DNA of 64,000 nucleotides from an uncultured Lachnospiraceae bacterium. GTDB lineage: Bacteria > Bacillota > Clostridia > Lachnospirales > Lachnospiraceae. Numbering within the stretch: position 1 is the stretch's first letter; each line of letters opens with the position of its first letter. The notes under the pieces were generated by a model. It was not told the DNA's origin and did no database searches. It saw only the letters and a program-made list of their open reading frames with translations. The translations under genes were made by a program, and so were the position numbers. Positions 17,294 to 27,079 of this stretch are shown piece by piece. The stretch is from the NCBI GenBank assembly GCA_900316625.1, contig ONDO01000001.1:57449-121448 (forward strand). Direction: 5' to 3'.

Positions 17294-18475
17294 TTATTTC
17301 TTCTTACGCCCGAAACCACGCTTTGCCTTCGACTGATTGCCATCGACACCGGACAAATCCGGAGCTCTTAAGGAGTCTCCTGTTGCCAGGTCGTACTCCT
17401 TCAGGAGGTCCTTTGCTTGGGAAGACAGGTTTGTGGGAACCGTAACATTAAAGGTTACATAGAGATCACCTCTGGTATTACGAGTTCTAAGATTGGTTAC
17501 ACCCTTGCCTCTGAAACGGACCGTCTTACCATTCTGTGTACCAGGCTCTACCTTGTAGACAACCTTGCCATCGATGGTTTCAACCAAGATCTCAGCACCG
17601 AGTACAGCCTGCGGATAAGTGATATCCACCGTAGAGAAGAGATCATAGTCTCTTCTCTCAAACTTGTTCGAAGAAGATACGCGAACGGTTACAAGGAGAT
17701 CTCCTCTGGGGCCGCCATTCTTACCAGGTTCACCCTGTTCACGGATACGAACGGTCTGTCCGTCATCGATACCGCCGGGAATGGTAACGGAAATCTTCTT
17801 GCGCTTTGTAATATATCCGCTTCCGTGACAACCAGAACACTTCTCCTGAATCACCTGACCACTACCGCCACATTCCGGGCATGTTGTTACGTTCTGCATG
17901 GTTCCGAAGAAGGACTGCTGGGTTACCACAATACGTCCCTTACCACCACACTTCGTACATGTCGTCTTCCGGGTTCCGGGCTTTGAGCCGGAACCATTAC
18001 AGGTCGGACAGAGTTCCTTCAGATCCAGTGTCAGTTCTTTCTCTACACCGAAAGCTGCTTCTTCAAATGTAATACGGACACCGGCGCGAACATCAGCACC
18101 CTTTCTGGGGGCATTGGGATCTGCGCGTCTGCCGCCACCAAAGATGTCTCCGAATCCACCGAATCCGCCGCCACCAAAGATGTCACTGAAGATATCACCG
18201 AAATCCATGTTGGAGAAATCGAATCCACCTCCACCTGCGCCACCTTCGAAAGCTGCATGACCGAACTGATCATACTTCTTGCGCTTCTCGGAATCCGAAA
18301 GTACTGCATATGCTTCGGATGCTTCCTTGAACTTCGCCTCTGCTTCGGCATCACCCGGATTTGCATCCGGATGATACTTCTTTGCAAGCTTACGATATGC
18401 GCTCTTGATTTCCGCGTCTGTCGCGCCTTTTTGAATGCCTAAGACTTCGTAATAGTCTCTCTTCTGTTCTGCCAT
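17294..18475 (-). CDS. dnaJ: Chaperone protein DnaJ
   Basis: Type I Hsp40 co-chaperone of 393 residues that stimulates DnaK ATPase and delivers substrates. The J domain is at the N-terminus with HPD at residues 35-37. A Gly/Phe-rich linker ([14 protein letters not shown]) follows, then four zinc-binding repeats [24 protein letters not shown] and CSGCHGSG, and the C-terminal substrate-binding domains. It lies 16 nt downstream of dnaK and is the last gene of the CIRCE-controlled operon, ending at a strong terminator. The C-terminal tail is short and basic (GFGRKKK). Confidence 0.96.
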   Translation of the reverse strand: MAEQKRDYYEVLGIQKGATDAEIKSAYRKLAKKYHPDANPGDAEAEAKFKEASEAYAVLSDSEKRKKYDQFGHAAFEGGAGGGGFDFSNMDFGDIFSDIFGGGGFGGFGDIFGGGRRADPNAPRKGADVRAGVRITFEEAAFGVEKELTLDLKELCPTCNGSGSKPGTRKTTCTKCGGKGRIVVTQQSFFGTMQNVTTCPECGGSGQVIQEKCSGCHGSGYITKRKKISVTIPGGIDDGQTVRIREQGEPGKNGGPRGDLLVTVRVSSSNKFERRDYDLFSTVDITYPQAVLGAEILVETIDGKVVYKVEPGTQNGKTVRFRGKGVTNLRTRNTRGDLYVTFNVTVPTNLSSQAKDLLKEYDLATGDSLRAPDLSGVDGNQSKAKRGFGRKKK

Positions 18476-18491
18476 TATCTCTTACCTTGAA

Positions 18492-20411
<1,920 letters not shown>

Positions 20412-20429
20412 CTATATTCTGTATGTGAA

Positions 20430-21086
20430 CTAGTTTGCTACTTTTACCATGCTGTGACGAAGTACGGTATCTCCGTAGGTATATCCCTTCTGGAGTTCTT
20501 CTACAACTTCGTTCTCACCATAGTTTTCATCATCGATGTGCATAACTGCATTGTGAAGGCTGGGATCGAACTCCTTGCCAACTGCTTCAATTGCCTTGAT
20601 ACCAAGGCCTTCAAGCACTGTGTTGAACTGCTTGTAGATCATCTCAACACCATCTGCATATGCTGCATCTGTATCTTCCTTACGAGAAGCAATTGCTCTC
20701 TCGAAGTTATCAATAATAGGAAGCAGTTTCTCTACAACGGAAGCTGCACCATTGGAGAAACTCTGTTCCTTCTCCTTCTCCGTTCGCTTACGGAAGTTAT
20801 CGAACTCAGCCATCTGACGAAGGACCTGATCCTGAAGAGCTGCAATCTTCTCTGCCGCCTTTGTATCTTCCTTCTCTGCCGCCTTCGTATCTTCCTTCTC
20901 TGTCGCCTTCGTATCTTCCTGCTCAGTAGCTTCAGTATCCTTTGCATCAGCAGTTTCTGCAGCTTCTGCTTTTGCCTCTGCCTTCGCCTCGGCCTCCTGA
21001 TTCTTCAGTTCTTCTTCTCTTACATCCTGCTTGGTCTGCTTCTTCTCTTCGGAAGTTGCCTTACCGTGAGCCTTATGATCTGCCAC
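20430..21086 (-). CDS. grpE: Nucleotide exchange factor GrpE with a repetitive charged N-terminus
   Basis: Nucleotide exchange factor for DnaK, 218 residues. The conserved C-terminal part has AEFDNFRKRTEKEKE, LLPIIDNFERAI, the DPSLHNAVMHIDDE block and a terminal QKGYTYGDTVLRHSMVKVAN. The first 85 residues are a highly charged Lys/Glu/Ala extension longer than usual, including three near-identical copies of an eight-residue unit (EKEDTKAA). The long helical dimer stalk follows. It is the second gene of the operon, 17 nt after hrcA. The repeat tract probably varies in length between strains. Confidence 0.95.
   Translation of the reverse strand: MADHKAHGKATSEEKKQTKQDVREEELKNQEAEAKAEAKAEAAETADAKDTEATEQEDTKATEKEDTKAAEKEDTKAAEKIAALQDQVLRQMAEFDNFRKRTEKEKEQSFSNGAASVVEKLLPIIDNFERAIASRKEDTDAAYADGVEMIYKQFNTVLEGLGIKAIEAVGKEFDPSLHNAVMHIDDENYGENEVVEELQKGYTYGDTVLRHSMVKVAN
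20851..20922 (-). repeat. Tandem 24-bp repeat inside grpE
   Basis: Three copies of a 24-bp unit (20851-20874, 20875-20898, 20899-20922) with one or two differences each, coding for the EKEDTKAA-type peptide in the GrpE N-terminal tail. A fourth degenerate copy follows to about 20946. The unit length is a multiple of three, so copy-number change keeps the frame. Confidence 0.85.
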
Positions 21087-21103
21087 GATATACCGCCTTT
21101 CTT

Positions 21104-22201
21104 CTATTCTTCTGTGCTCGAAGGTCCAATTGCTTTCTTGGTACCATTCTCAAGCGCCGGTCTCTGTGTCAATGTATGTTCTAACTGGTCCTTGAGATTA
21201 CTTAAGCTGTCCATAACTTTTCCATAATCCATTCTCTTAGGACCAATGATACCGATGGTACCCTTAACTCCGTTCCCCAGGTCGTAGGTTGCGGTAACCA
21301 CGCTGCAATCCTTGATATCCCGGATGGGAGAGTCCTCACCAATATACACCTGCAAGCCGCTACCTTTTTTCTCAGCATCCTGCTGCACATCATTGATGAG
21401 CTCTGCCATATTCTCTTCATTTTCAAACTTCTGGAGGAAGGCAGATGCAACACTCGAATCGGATAATTCCGGATATTTGAAGATGTTGGTTGCACCGGAA
21501 GTGTAGATCTCGAGGTCATCCTCACTGATGGTATCTGCAAGATTCTGCAATACGTTCTCGACGATTTCTGCTCTGTCACCAGCAGATTCCTTCATCTTCT
21601 GAATCAGCCCCAGGTTAATATCCTGTAAGGTAAGCCCGTTCAAAGTTGTATTCAGAAGCATATTCAGTTTCAGAAGTTCTTCATTATTCAGGTCAGCATC
21701 AAGTTCAATCACGCGGTTACGGACCACATTCCCTTCCATGACAACCACGGAGAGGATCTGGTGTTCTGCAAGAGCTGAGAGCTGAACGAACTTTACACGG
21801 TTCTTAGTAATCGAAGGTGCTGCGATCACAGTCGGAAGACCGGTATTCTGCGCCAGATACTGTACAACCTGCTTGAGGTTACGCTCCAGCTTCTCCGTCT
21901 TCGAAACCATAAGTTCCTTGATCTCGGAAACCTCTCTGTCCTGCCTCTCTATCAGCTGATCGACATAGAACCGATATCCCTTATCGGAAGGAATACGGCC
22001 AGCTGAGGTATGAGGACTAAGAAGATATCCTAATTCCTCCAGGTCTGACATCTCATTTCGAATCGTTGCAGAACTAAGATTCAGTTCCGAATCCTTAGAG
22101 ATGGTTCTCGACCCAACCGGTTCACCGGTCTTCAGGTAGGTCTCAATGAGCATATTCAGTATTTTCTTTTTTCTGTCATCAAGTTCTTCATCCATATTCA
22201 C
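21104..22201 (-). CDS. hrcA: Heat-inducible transcription repressor HrcA
   Basis: Repressor of class I heat-shock genes that binds CIRCE. The N-terminal winged helix has ILNMLIETYLKTGEPVGSRT, SSATIRNEMSDLEELGYL and PHTSAGRIPSDKGYRFYVD, all HrcA signatures. The remaining 270 residues form the GAF-like and dimerisation parts, ending with GTIGIIGPKRMDYGKVM. GTG at 22201 is the start, with AGGAG seven bases upstream. A perfect CIRCE lies 48 nt ahead, so the gene is autoregulated with grpE, dnaK and dnaJ. Confidence 0.96.
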   Translation of the reverse strand: MNMDEELDDRKKKILNMLIETYLKTGEPVGSRTISKDSELNLSSATIRNEMSDLEELGYLLSPHTSAGRIPSDKGYRFYVDQLIERQDREVSEIKELMVSKTEKLERNLKQVVQYLAQNTGLPTVIAAPSITKNRVKFVQLSALAEHQILSVVVMEGNVVRNRVIELDADLNNEELLKLNMLLNTTLNGLTLQDINLGLIQKMKESAGDRAEIVENVLQNLADTISEDDLEIYTSGATNIFKYPELSDSSVASAFLQKFENEENMAELINDVQQDAEKKGSGLQVYIGEDSPIRDIKDCSVVTATYDLGNGVKGTIGIIGPKRMDYGKVMDSLSNLKDQLEHTLTQRPALENGTKKAIGPSSTEE

Positions 22202-22248
22202 GTGGAATCTCCTGATTCGTACAGATCAAACCTTCTTACCGAAATCTG

Positions 22249-22275
22249 TTAGCACTCATTTATTTGGAGTGCTAA
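22249..22275 (-). promoter_or_regulatory. CIRCE operator
   Basis: Perfect inverted repeat TTAGCACTC (22249-22257), 9-nt spacer, GAGTGCTAA (22267-22275). It lies in the 5' leader of hrcA just downstream of the promoter, where HrcA binding blocks transcription of the whole chaperone operon. Confidence 0.98.
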
Positions 22276-22291
22276 TATCTTATCTGACGTT

Positions 22292-22320
22292 AATTTATCA
22301 CCACCATAGGTCAATGTCAA
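22292..22320 (-). promoter_or_regulatory. Sigma-A promoter of the hrcA operon
   Basis: Minus strand TTGACA (22320-22315), 17-nt spacer, TAAATT (22297-22292). The expected start point is about ten bases ahead of CIRCE. Confidence 0.65.
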
Positions 22321-22394
22321 CAGATTGAAAGCAAAAGATTTGTGAATTTTTTCTGATTTTACGCGAACTGCTCCGGAAGTTTGTCTGCTACACC

Positions 22395-22429
22395 AAAAGA
22401 CCACCTGACAGATTCCTCTGCAGATGGTC
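22395..22429 (-). terminator. Probable terminator after hemW
   Basis: On the minus strand GACCATCTG (22429-22421) pairs with CAGGTGGTC (22407-22399) around a 13-nt loop, then TTTT. It begins nine bases after the hemW stop. The T run is short. Confidence 0.6.
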
Positions 22430-22437
22430 CTTTCATT

Positions 22438-23631
22438 CTAATTTCTATCTATCAGAAACCCTTCAAATACAAGGTTTCCAACCTGTCTTCCTCTCGGTGT
22501 AAGGAAGAGCCTTCCACGACTCATCTCAATGAGTTCCTGATTCCTATAATCTCTTATGGTCTTACCATAGATCCCTGTGCAGGGAGCACCAAACTTATGC
22601 TCAAATTCTTCCAGCGAGATTCCCTCGTTCATGCGAAGACCGAGGAACATGAACTCTTCCATCTGTTCATAGCGGCTCAGCTTGGAAACACCCTGCATGA
22701 GAGACTCTGATGCCGGTAGATCCGGAAGCTTCTCGCACGCTTCCATATAACGATAGAGGTCACTCTCATTAGACCAGCGTGTCTCATGCAGAAGCGATGC
22801 AGAACCTGCTCCCAGTCCCAGATATGGAACCCGTGTCCAGTAACCTACATTGTGCCTGCACTCTCTCCCATCCCTGGCAAAATTCGAGATCTCGTACTGA
22901 TGATATCCCTTCTTCTCCAGGAAGTCCTCCACCATAAGGGTCATGGCAAGTTCCGTATCTTCATCCGGCAGAACCTCCGTCGGCTGTCCTGCCTGCCTTT
23001 TCACCACATCGAAGATATACATGTCATGAAAAGGCGTATTATCTTCTACGATCAGGTCGTAGACCGACAGATGTTCCGGCCTAAGCCCGGTCACGATCTT
23101 CAGGGTCTTCTTCAGGCTGTCCAGAGTCTGATGCGGAATGCCCGTCATGAGATCGATATTAATGTTAGAAAAACCAGCTCTTCTGGCCAGTTCATATGTT
23201 TTATAGAAGCGATTCACATCATGGATGCGTCCCAGCAGCCGAAGTTCCTCATCATCACAGGACTGCAGACCGATAGAGAGACGATTCACACCAGCTCTGA
23301 GGTAAACCCCCAGAGAATCCTCCGTCACCGTCCCCGGATTACACTCCATGGTAACTTCACAATCTTCTTCCAGGTCAAATGTAGAACGTATCGCACATAG
23401 GATCTCTTCCATCCATTCCGGCTCCAGCCAGGTTGGCGTTCCACCTCCCACGAAGAGGCTTCTGACCCGGGGATGATTCAGCACATCTCCGTAATACCGA
23501 ATCTCCTGAAGCAGAGCCTTGGTATAGCGTTCCCTGTCCACCCTGTCATAGGGACCGGACAGGAAGTCACAGTAGAGGCACTTTCTCATGCAGAAAGGGA
23601 TATGTACATATAATTCAATTGCTTCTGACAT
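22438..23631 (-). CDS. hemW: Radical SAM heme chaperone HemW
   Basis: HemW (formerly annotated as oxygen-independent coproporphyrinogen oxidase), 397 residues. The radical SAM motif is C14-x3-C18-x2-C21 in IPFCMRKCLYCDF, without the fourth cysteine found in HemN, which separates the two. FVGGGTPTWL, ECNPGTVTED, RLSIGLQS and HQYEISNFA are conserved HemW blocks, and the C-terminal HemN_C domain is present. It delivers heme to target proteins in characterised members. It lies 11 nt downstream of lepA, a very common neighbour. Confidence 0.93.
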   Translation of the reverse strand: MSEAIELYVHIPFCMRKCLYCDFLSGPYDRVDRERYTKALLQEIRYYGDVLNHPRVRSLFVGGGTPTWLEPEWMEEILCAIRSTFDLEEDCEVTMECNPGTVTEDSLGVYLRAGVNRLSIGLQSCDDEELRLLGRIHDVNRFYKTYELARRAGFSNINIDLMTGIPHQTLDSLKKTLKIVTGLRPEHLSVYDLIVEDNTPFHDMYIFDVVKRQAGQPTEVLPDEDTELAMTLMVEDFLEKKGYHQYEISNFARDGRECRHNVGYWTRVPYLGLGAGSASLLHETRWSNESDLYRYMEACEKLPDLPASESLMQGVSKLSRYEQMEEFMFLGLRMNEGISLEEFEHKFGAPCTGIYGKTIRDYRNQELIEMSRGRLFLTPRGRQVGNLVFEGFLIDRN

Positions 23632-23642
23632 ACATGTAAACC

Positions 23643-25457
23643 TTATTCGTCGGTATCGAGTTTCAGAACAGACATGAATGCTTCCTGTGGAATCTCAACA
23701 TTTCCTACCTGGCGCATTCTCTTCTTACCTTCCTTCTGCTTCTCTAAGAGCTTCTTCTTACGAGAGATATCACCGCCATAGCACTTGGCAAGAACGTCCT
23801 TACGATATGCTCTGACGGTCTCCCTGGCTATGACCTTGGAACCAATCGCAGCCTGAATGGGAACTTCAAACATATGTCTGGGGATGTTCTCCTTCAGCTT
23901 CTCGCACATCTTTCTTCCTCTTTCATAAGCAGTTCCTTCGAAGACGATGAAGGACAGGGCATCGACCTGCTCTTTATTTACGAGGATATCAAGTTTCACG
24001 AGTTTTGATCTCTGATAGCCCTTGAATTCATAATCAAAAGATGCATAGCCTCTGGAACGGGACTTCAGTACATCGAAGAAATCATAGATGATCTCATTCA
24101 GAGGGAGGTCATACTTAAGGAGTGCTCGATTGGCTTCTACGTATTCCATGGAGATATACTCACCTCGTCGTTCCTGACAGAGATCCATGATGGGTCCGAT
24201 ATAATCCTTGGTCACCATAATCTCTGCTGAGACAATGGGTTCTTCCATGTAATCAATCTCGGAAGGGTCCGGAAGGTTAGAAGGATTGGTAAGTTCAATC
24301 ATGGTTCCATCTGTCTTATAGACATGGTATACAACGCCGGGAGCGGTTGTTACGAGATCGAGATCATACTCTCTCTCGAGTCTCTCCTGAATGACCTCCA
24401 GGTGTAAGAGGCCAAGGAAGCCACAGCGGAAACCAAAACCGAGAGCCTGAGAGGTCTCAGGTTCAAACTGCAGGGATGCGTCATTTAACTGCAGTTTCAA
24501 AAGAGCGTCCCTGAGGTCTGGATAACGGGCTGAATCTGCGGGATAGACACCACAGTAAACCATAGGCTGCACCTTCTTATATCCAGGCAGGGGCTCATCA
24601 GCCGGGTTATCACGAAGGGTGACTGTATCACCTACGCGGGCATCCTGAATATTCTTGATGCTGGCTGTAAAGTAGCCAACCATTCCGGCAGAGAGTTCAT
24701 CACAGGGAATAAACTGGCCTGCACCGAAGTATCCAACTTCGACAACGCCAACCTCAGCACCGCTGTCCATAAAGCGGACAATATCCCCAGCCTTAATGCT
24801 ACCTTCCTTCACTCGCATGAAGACGATAACACCGCGGTAAGAATCATAGACAGAATCGAAGATCAGTGCCTGAAGTGGTGCCTTAGCATCTCCTTCCGGC
24901 GCGGGAAGACGATGCACGATCTCTTCAAGTACCTGATCAACATTTTGTCCGGTCTTGGCAGAGATGCGGGGAGCGTCCATAGCTTCAATGCCGATCACAT
25001 CTTCGATCTCCTGTGCTACTCGCTCGGGATCTGCACTCGGGAGGTCGATCTTATTAATTACAGGAAGGACCTCAAGGTCATGGTCAATGGCAAGATAGAC
25101 ATTGGCCAGAGTCTGTGCTTCTACCCCCTGGGCTGCATCCACAACGAGAACTGCGCCATCACAGGCAGCAAGGCTTCGGGAAACTTCATAGTTAAAGTCC
25201 ACATGGCCCGGAGTATCAATCAGGTTAAAGATATACTCTTCTCCGTTCTTTGCATGATAGATCAGACGAACAGCCTGAGACTTAATGGTAATACCTCTCT
25301 CTCGCTCAACATCCATGTTATCAAGGACCTGGGCCTGCATCTCACGGCTGGTAAGCGTTCCGGTAAGTTCGATCATACGGTCTGCCAGAGTGGACTTGCC
25401 GTGATCAATATGCGCGATAATACAAAAATTACGAATATGGGACTGATCGATTGCCAA
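23643..25457 (-). CDS. lepA: Elongation factor 4 (LepA)
   Basis: Translational GTPase of 604 residues that acts on the ribosome during initiation or stress. The G motifs are [13 protein letters not shown] (G1), RGITIKSQ (G2), DTPGHVDF (G3) and [10 protein letters not shown] (G4). The LepA-specific C-terminal domain ([20 protein letters not shown], then [18 protein letters not shown]) is intact. The start is TTG at 25457, with AAAGGA seven bases upstream. It is co-directional with hemW and divergent from rpsT; lepA, hemW and rpsT cluster in many Firmicutes. Confidence 0.96.
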   Translation of the reverse strand: MAIDQSHIRNFCIIAHIDHGKSTLADRMIELTGTLTSREMQAQVLDNMDVERERGITIKSQAVRLIYHAKNGEEYIFNLIDTPGHVDFNYEVSRSLAACDGAVLVVDAAQGVEAQTLANVYLAIDHDLEVLPVINKIDLPSADPERVAQEIEDVIGIEAMDAPRISAKTGQNVDQVLEEIVHRLPAPEGDAKAPLQALIFDSVYDSYRGVIVFMRVKEGSIKAGDIVRFMDSGAEVGVVEVGYFGAGQFIPCDELSAGMVGYFTASIKNIQDARVGDTVTLRDNPADEPLPGYKKVQPMVYCGVYPADSARYPDLRDALLKLQLNDASLQFEPETSQALGFGFRCGFLGLLHLEVIQERLEREYDLDLVTTAPGVVYHVYKTDGTMIELTNPSNLPDPSEIDYMEEPIVSAEIMVTKDYIGPIMDLCQERRGEYISMEYVEANRALLKYDLPLNEIIYDFFDVLKSRSRGYASFDYEFKGYQRSKLVKLDILVNKEQVDALSFIVFEGTAYERGRKMCEKLKENIPRHMFEVPIQAAIGSKVIARETVRAYRKDVLAKCYGGDISRKKKLLEKQKEGKKRMRQVGNVEIPQEAFMSVLKLDTDE

Positions 25458-25562
25458 GAGTCGATTCCTTTCTTTACAATAAATAATTTCACCTGATACA
25501 CAGGCTTTAATATTATATAAGAAAATTCACTTTTTTCCTATAAGAAAGAATCATAAATTTCC

Positions 25563-25591
25563 TTGACAGCCGATTCCAGCCTAGGTATTAT
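25563..25591 (+). promoter_or_regulatory. Sigma-A promoter of rpsT
   Basis: TTGACA (25563-25568), 17-nt spacer, TATTAT (25586-25591). The leader to the TTG start is about 80 nt and could host regulation, but I recognise no known leader class. Confidence 0.85.
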
Positions 25592-25677
25592 ATTATCTGT
25601 GTGTGCCATCAAACTGTCCGTGTCCGGCTTAGATGGCGGACCGATTTCATAAAAAACAAATTCCGGAGGTGAATACA

Positions 25678-25944
25678 TTGGCTAATATCAAATCTGCAAA
25701 GAAGAGAATCCTTACCAGCCAGGTTCGCGCAGAGCGCAACAAGGCTGCCCGTTCTGAGGTTAAGACCTACATGAAGAACGTATTTGCTGCTGTTGAAGCA
25801 GGCGATAAGGAAGCAGCTACCAAGGCTCTTACCGTTGCTACCGCTGCTATCGAGAAGGCTGCTAACAAGGGCATCTTCCACAAGAACAATGCAGCTCACA
25901 AGGTATCTCGTCTTACCAAGGCTGTCAACACCCTGAACAAATAA
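25678..25944 (+). CDS. rpsT: 30S ribosomal protein S20
   Basis: Small primary-binding ribosomal protein of 88 residues. LANIKSAKKRILTSQVRAE is the typical S20 N-terminus, and AAHKVSRLTKAVN the C-terminus. TTG at 25678 is chosen because GGAGGT lies seven bases upstream and the protein then aligns with S20 from its first residue; the in-frame ATG at 25633 would add 15 unrelated residues. The gene is alone on the plus strand with its own promoter and terminator, divergent from lepA and convergent with holA. Confidence 0.96.
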   Translation: MANIKSAKKRILTSQVRAERNKAARSEVKTYMKNVFAAVEAGDKEAATKALTVATAAIEKAANKGIFHKNNAAHKVSRLTKAVNTLNK

Positions 25945-25968
25945 TTGGGGCGTAAGCTTATAAAAATT

Positions 25969-26000
25969 ATCCCGTGCCACCGTCAGGCACGGGATTTTTT
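25969..26000. terminator. Bidirectional terminator between rpsT and holA
   Basis: Arms CCCGTGCC (25971-25978) and GGCACGGG (25986-25993), extended by two A/T pairs, then T6 on the plus strand. The minus-strand side is followed by ATAATTTTTAT. A second hairpin of ten-base arms (26010-26019 / 26026-26035) lies beside it without a T tract and may add 3' stability for holA mRNA. Confidence 0.85.
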
Positions 26001-26045
26001 ATGTATTTCATGCCGCCTGTGGATGCAGGCGGCATTCCATTATGT

Positions 26046-27035
26046 CTAGGAACAATACTTGATAAAAACAGATTCTAATGCTGTTCTTGCATCCATCCTC
26101 CCGGTCTTTGCCGCTGTATCCATGCGGGCCACATAAGACAGAAAGCCCTTCATCTCATCTATCGTAAAGGCTTTTGCGATGGAAAGACTCTTTCTGACAG
26201 CGAAATCCTTCTTGCCAAAAGTCTTTGCAATATTAGTCACATCAAAATGGTCATCTGCCATCTCTCTCATATAGAGGGTCTGGCGGAAGATTGTCTGCAT
26301 GGTACCGATGATATAGATCGGATCCACCTTCGCTTCGATCATGGGACGATAATACTTCATGACCTCATTCAGGTTCTTCATGGCGATACCGTCTAAGAGC
26401 TTGAAGATCTGCTCCACCGAAACACCGCTGGTCACTTCAAGTACATCCTGCAGTGTCACCCCTTCTCTCCCATAACAGTAGGAAATCAGCTTATCCGATT
26501 CGTGATCCATAAGTTCCATGGATGCACCGGTTCTTCCGACAAATTCCGTCCAGGCATCCCGGGTCATCTTGAGACCTGCCGTCTTTAGTTTTCCCAGAAT
26601 CCACTGCTCTAATACAGATTCCGATGGTGTAGAACATTCAATAAAGGCTCCCTCATTTAGCACTTCCCTGGTCGGCCCAACCGAACGATTGGCTTCACTC
26701 TCATTAAAGATGAGTATGGTGGAATCGGATACTTCCTTCAGATAATTGGCTAACTTATCATCCTTCTTCGTAAAGAAGCCCGTATCTTCACAGAGAATAA
26801 CACGGTGTAAAGCCATGAAGGGAAGGGTTTCTGCAAGATCAATCAGTTTGGCAACATCCGTATCTCTTCCCTGCATGCGACTGAAATTCAGGGTATCTCC
26901 CGGGGCCACAAGTGCCTTCAGTAAGCGATCCCTGTAGGTTCTGCGTAGGAAGGATTCCTCACCGCACAGGAGGTAAATCTTATGAAATTCATTGGACTTG
27001 ATGTCCATCATGACCTGATTGGTATTGACTGCCAT
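26046..27035 (-). CDS. holA: DNA polymerase III subunit delta
   Basis: Clamp-loader delta subunit of 329 residues that opens the sliding clamp. The AAA-like N-terminus has KIYLLCGEESFLRRTYRDRL, and the centre LINFNESE-like block is ILIFNESEANR. The C-terminal collar domain contains GVSVEQIFKLLDGIAMKN and RMDTAAKTGRMDARTALE, both typical. Delta lacks a functional P-loop, as here. It lies opposite rpsT as in Bacillus subtilis and may be the last gene of the run that includes the TPM protein and the M3 peptidase. Confidence 0.92.
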   Translation of the reverse strand: MAVNTNQVMMDIKSNEFHKIYLLCGEESFLRRTYRDRLLKALVAPGDTLNFSRMQGRDTDVAKLIDLAETLPFMALHRVILCEDTGFFTKKDDKLANYLKEVSDSTILIFNESEANRSVGPTREVLNEGAFIECSTPSESVLEQWILGKLKTAGLKMTRDAWTEFVGRTGASMELMDHESDKLISYCYGREGVTLQDVLEVTSGVSVEQIFKLLDGIAMKNLNEVMKYYRPMIEAKVDPIYIIGTMQTIFRQTLYMREMADDHFDVTNIAKTFGKKDFAVRKSLSIAKAFTIDEMKGFLSYVARMDTAAKTGRMDARTALESVFIKYCS

Positions 27036-27079
27036 ATCTATTTCCTTATGTAGTAAAAATCAAATCGAAAGCAAAAGCA

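Noticed and set aside
20851-20946. Short regular repeats that could suggest a CRISPR array
   Set aside because: They are contiguous, have no spacers and code in frame for the GrpE tail; the same holds for the 27-bp repeats at 59412-59600.
26010-26035. Ten-base stem-loop downstream of holA as an intrinsic terminator
   Set aside because: Neither strand has a T run after it; the neighbouring hairpin at 25969-26000 is the real bidirectional terminator.
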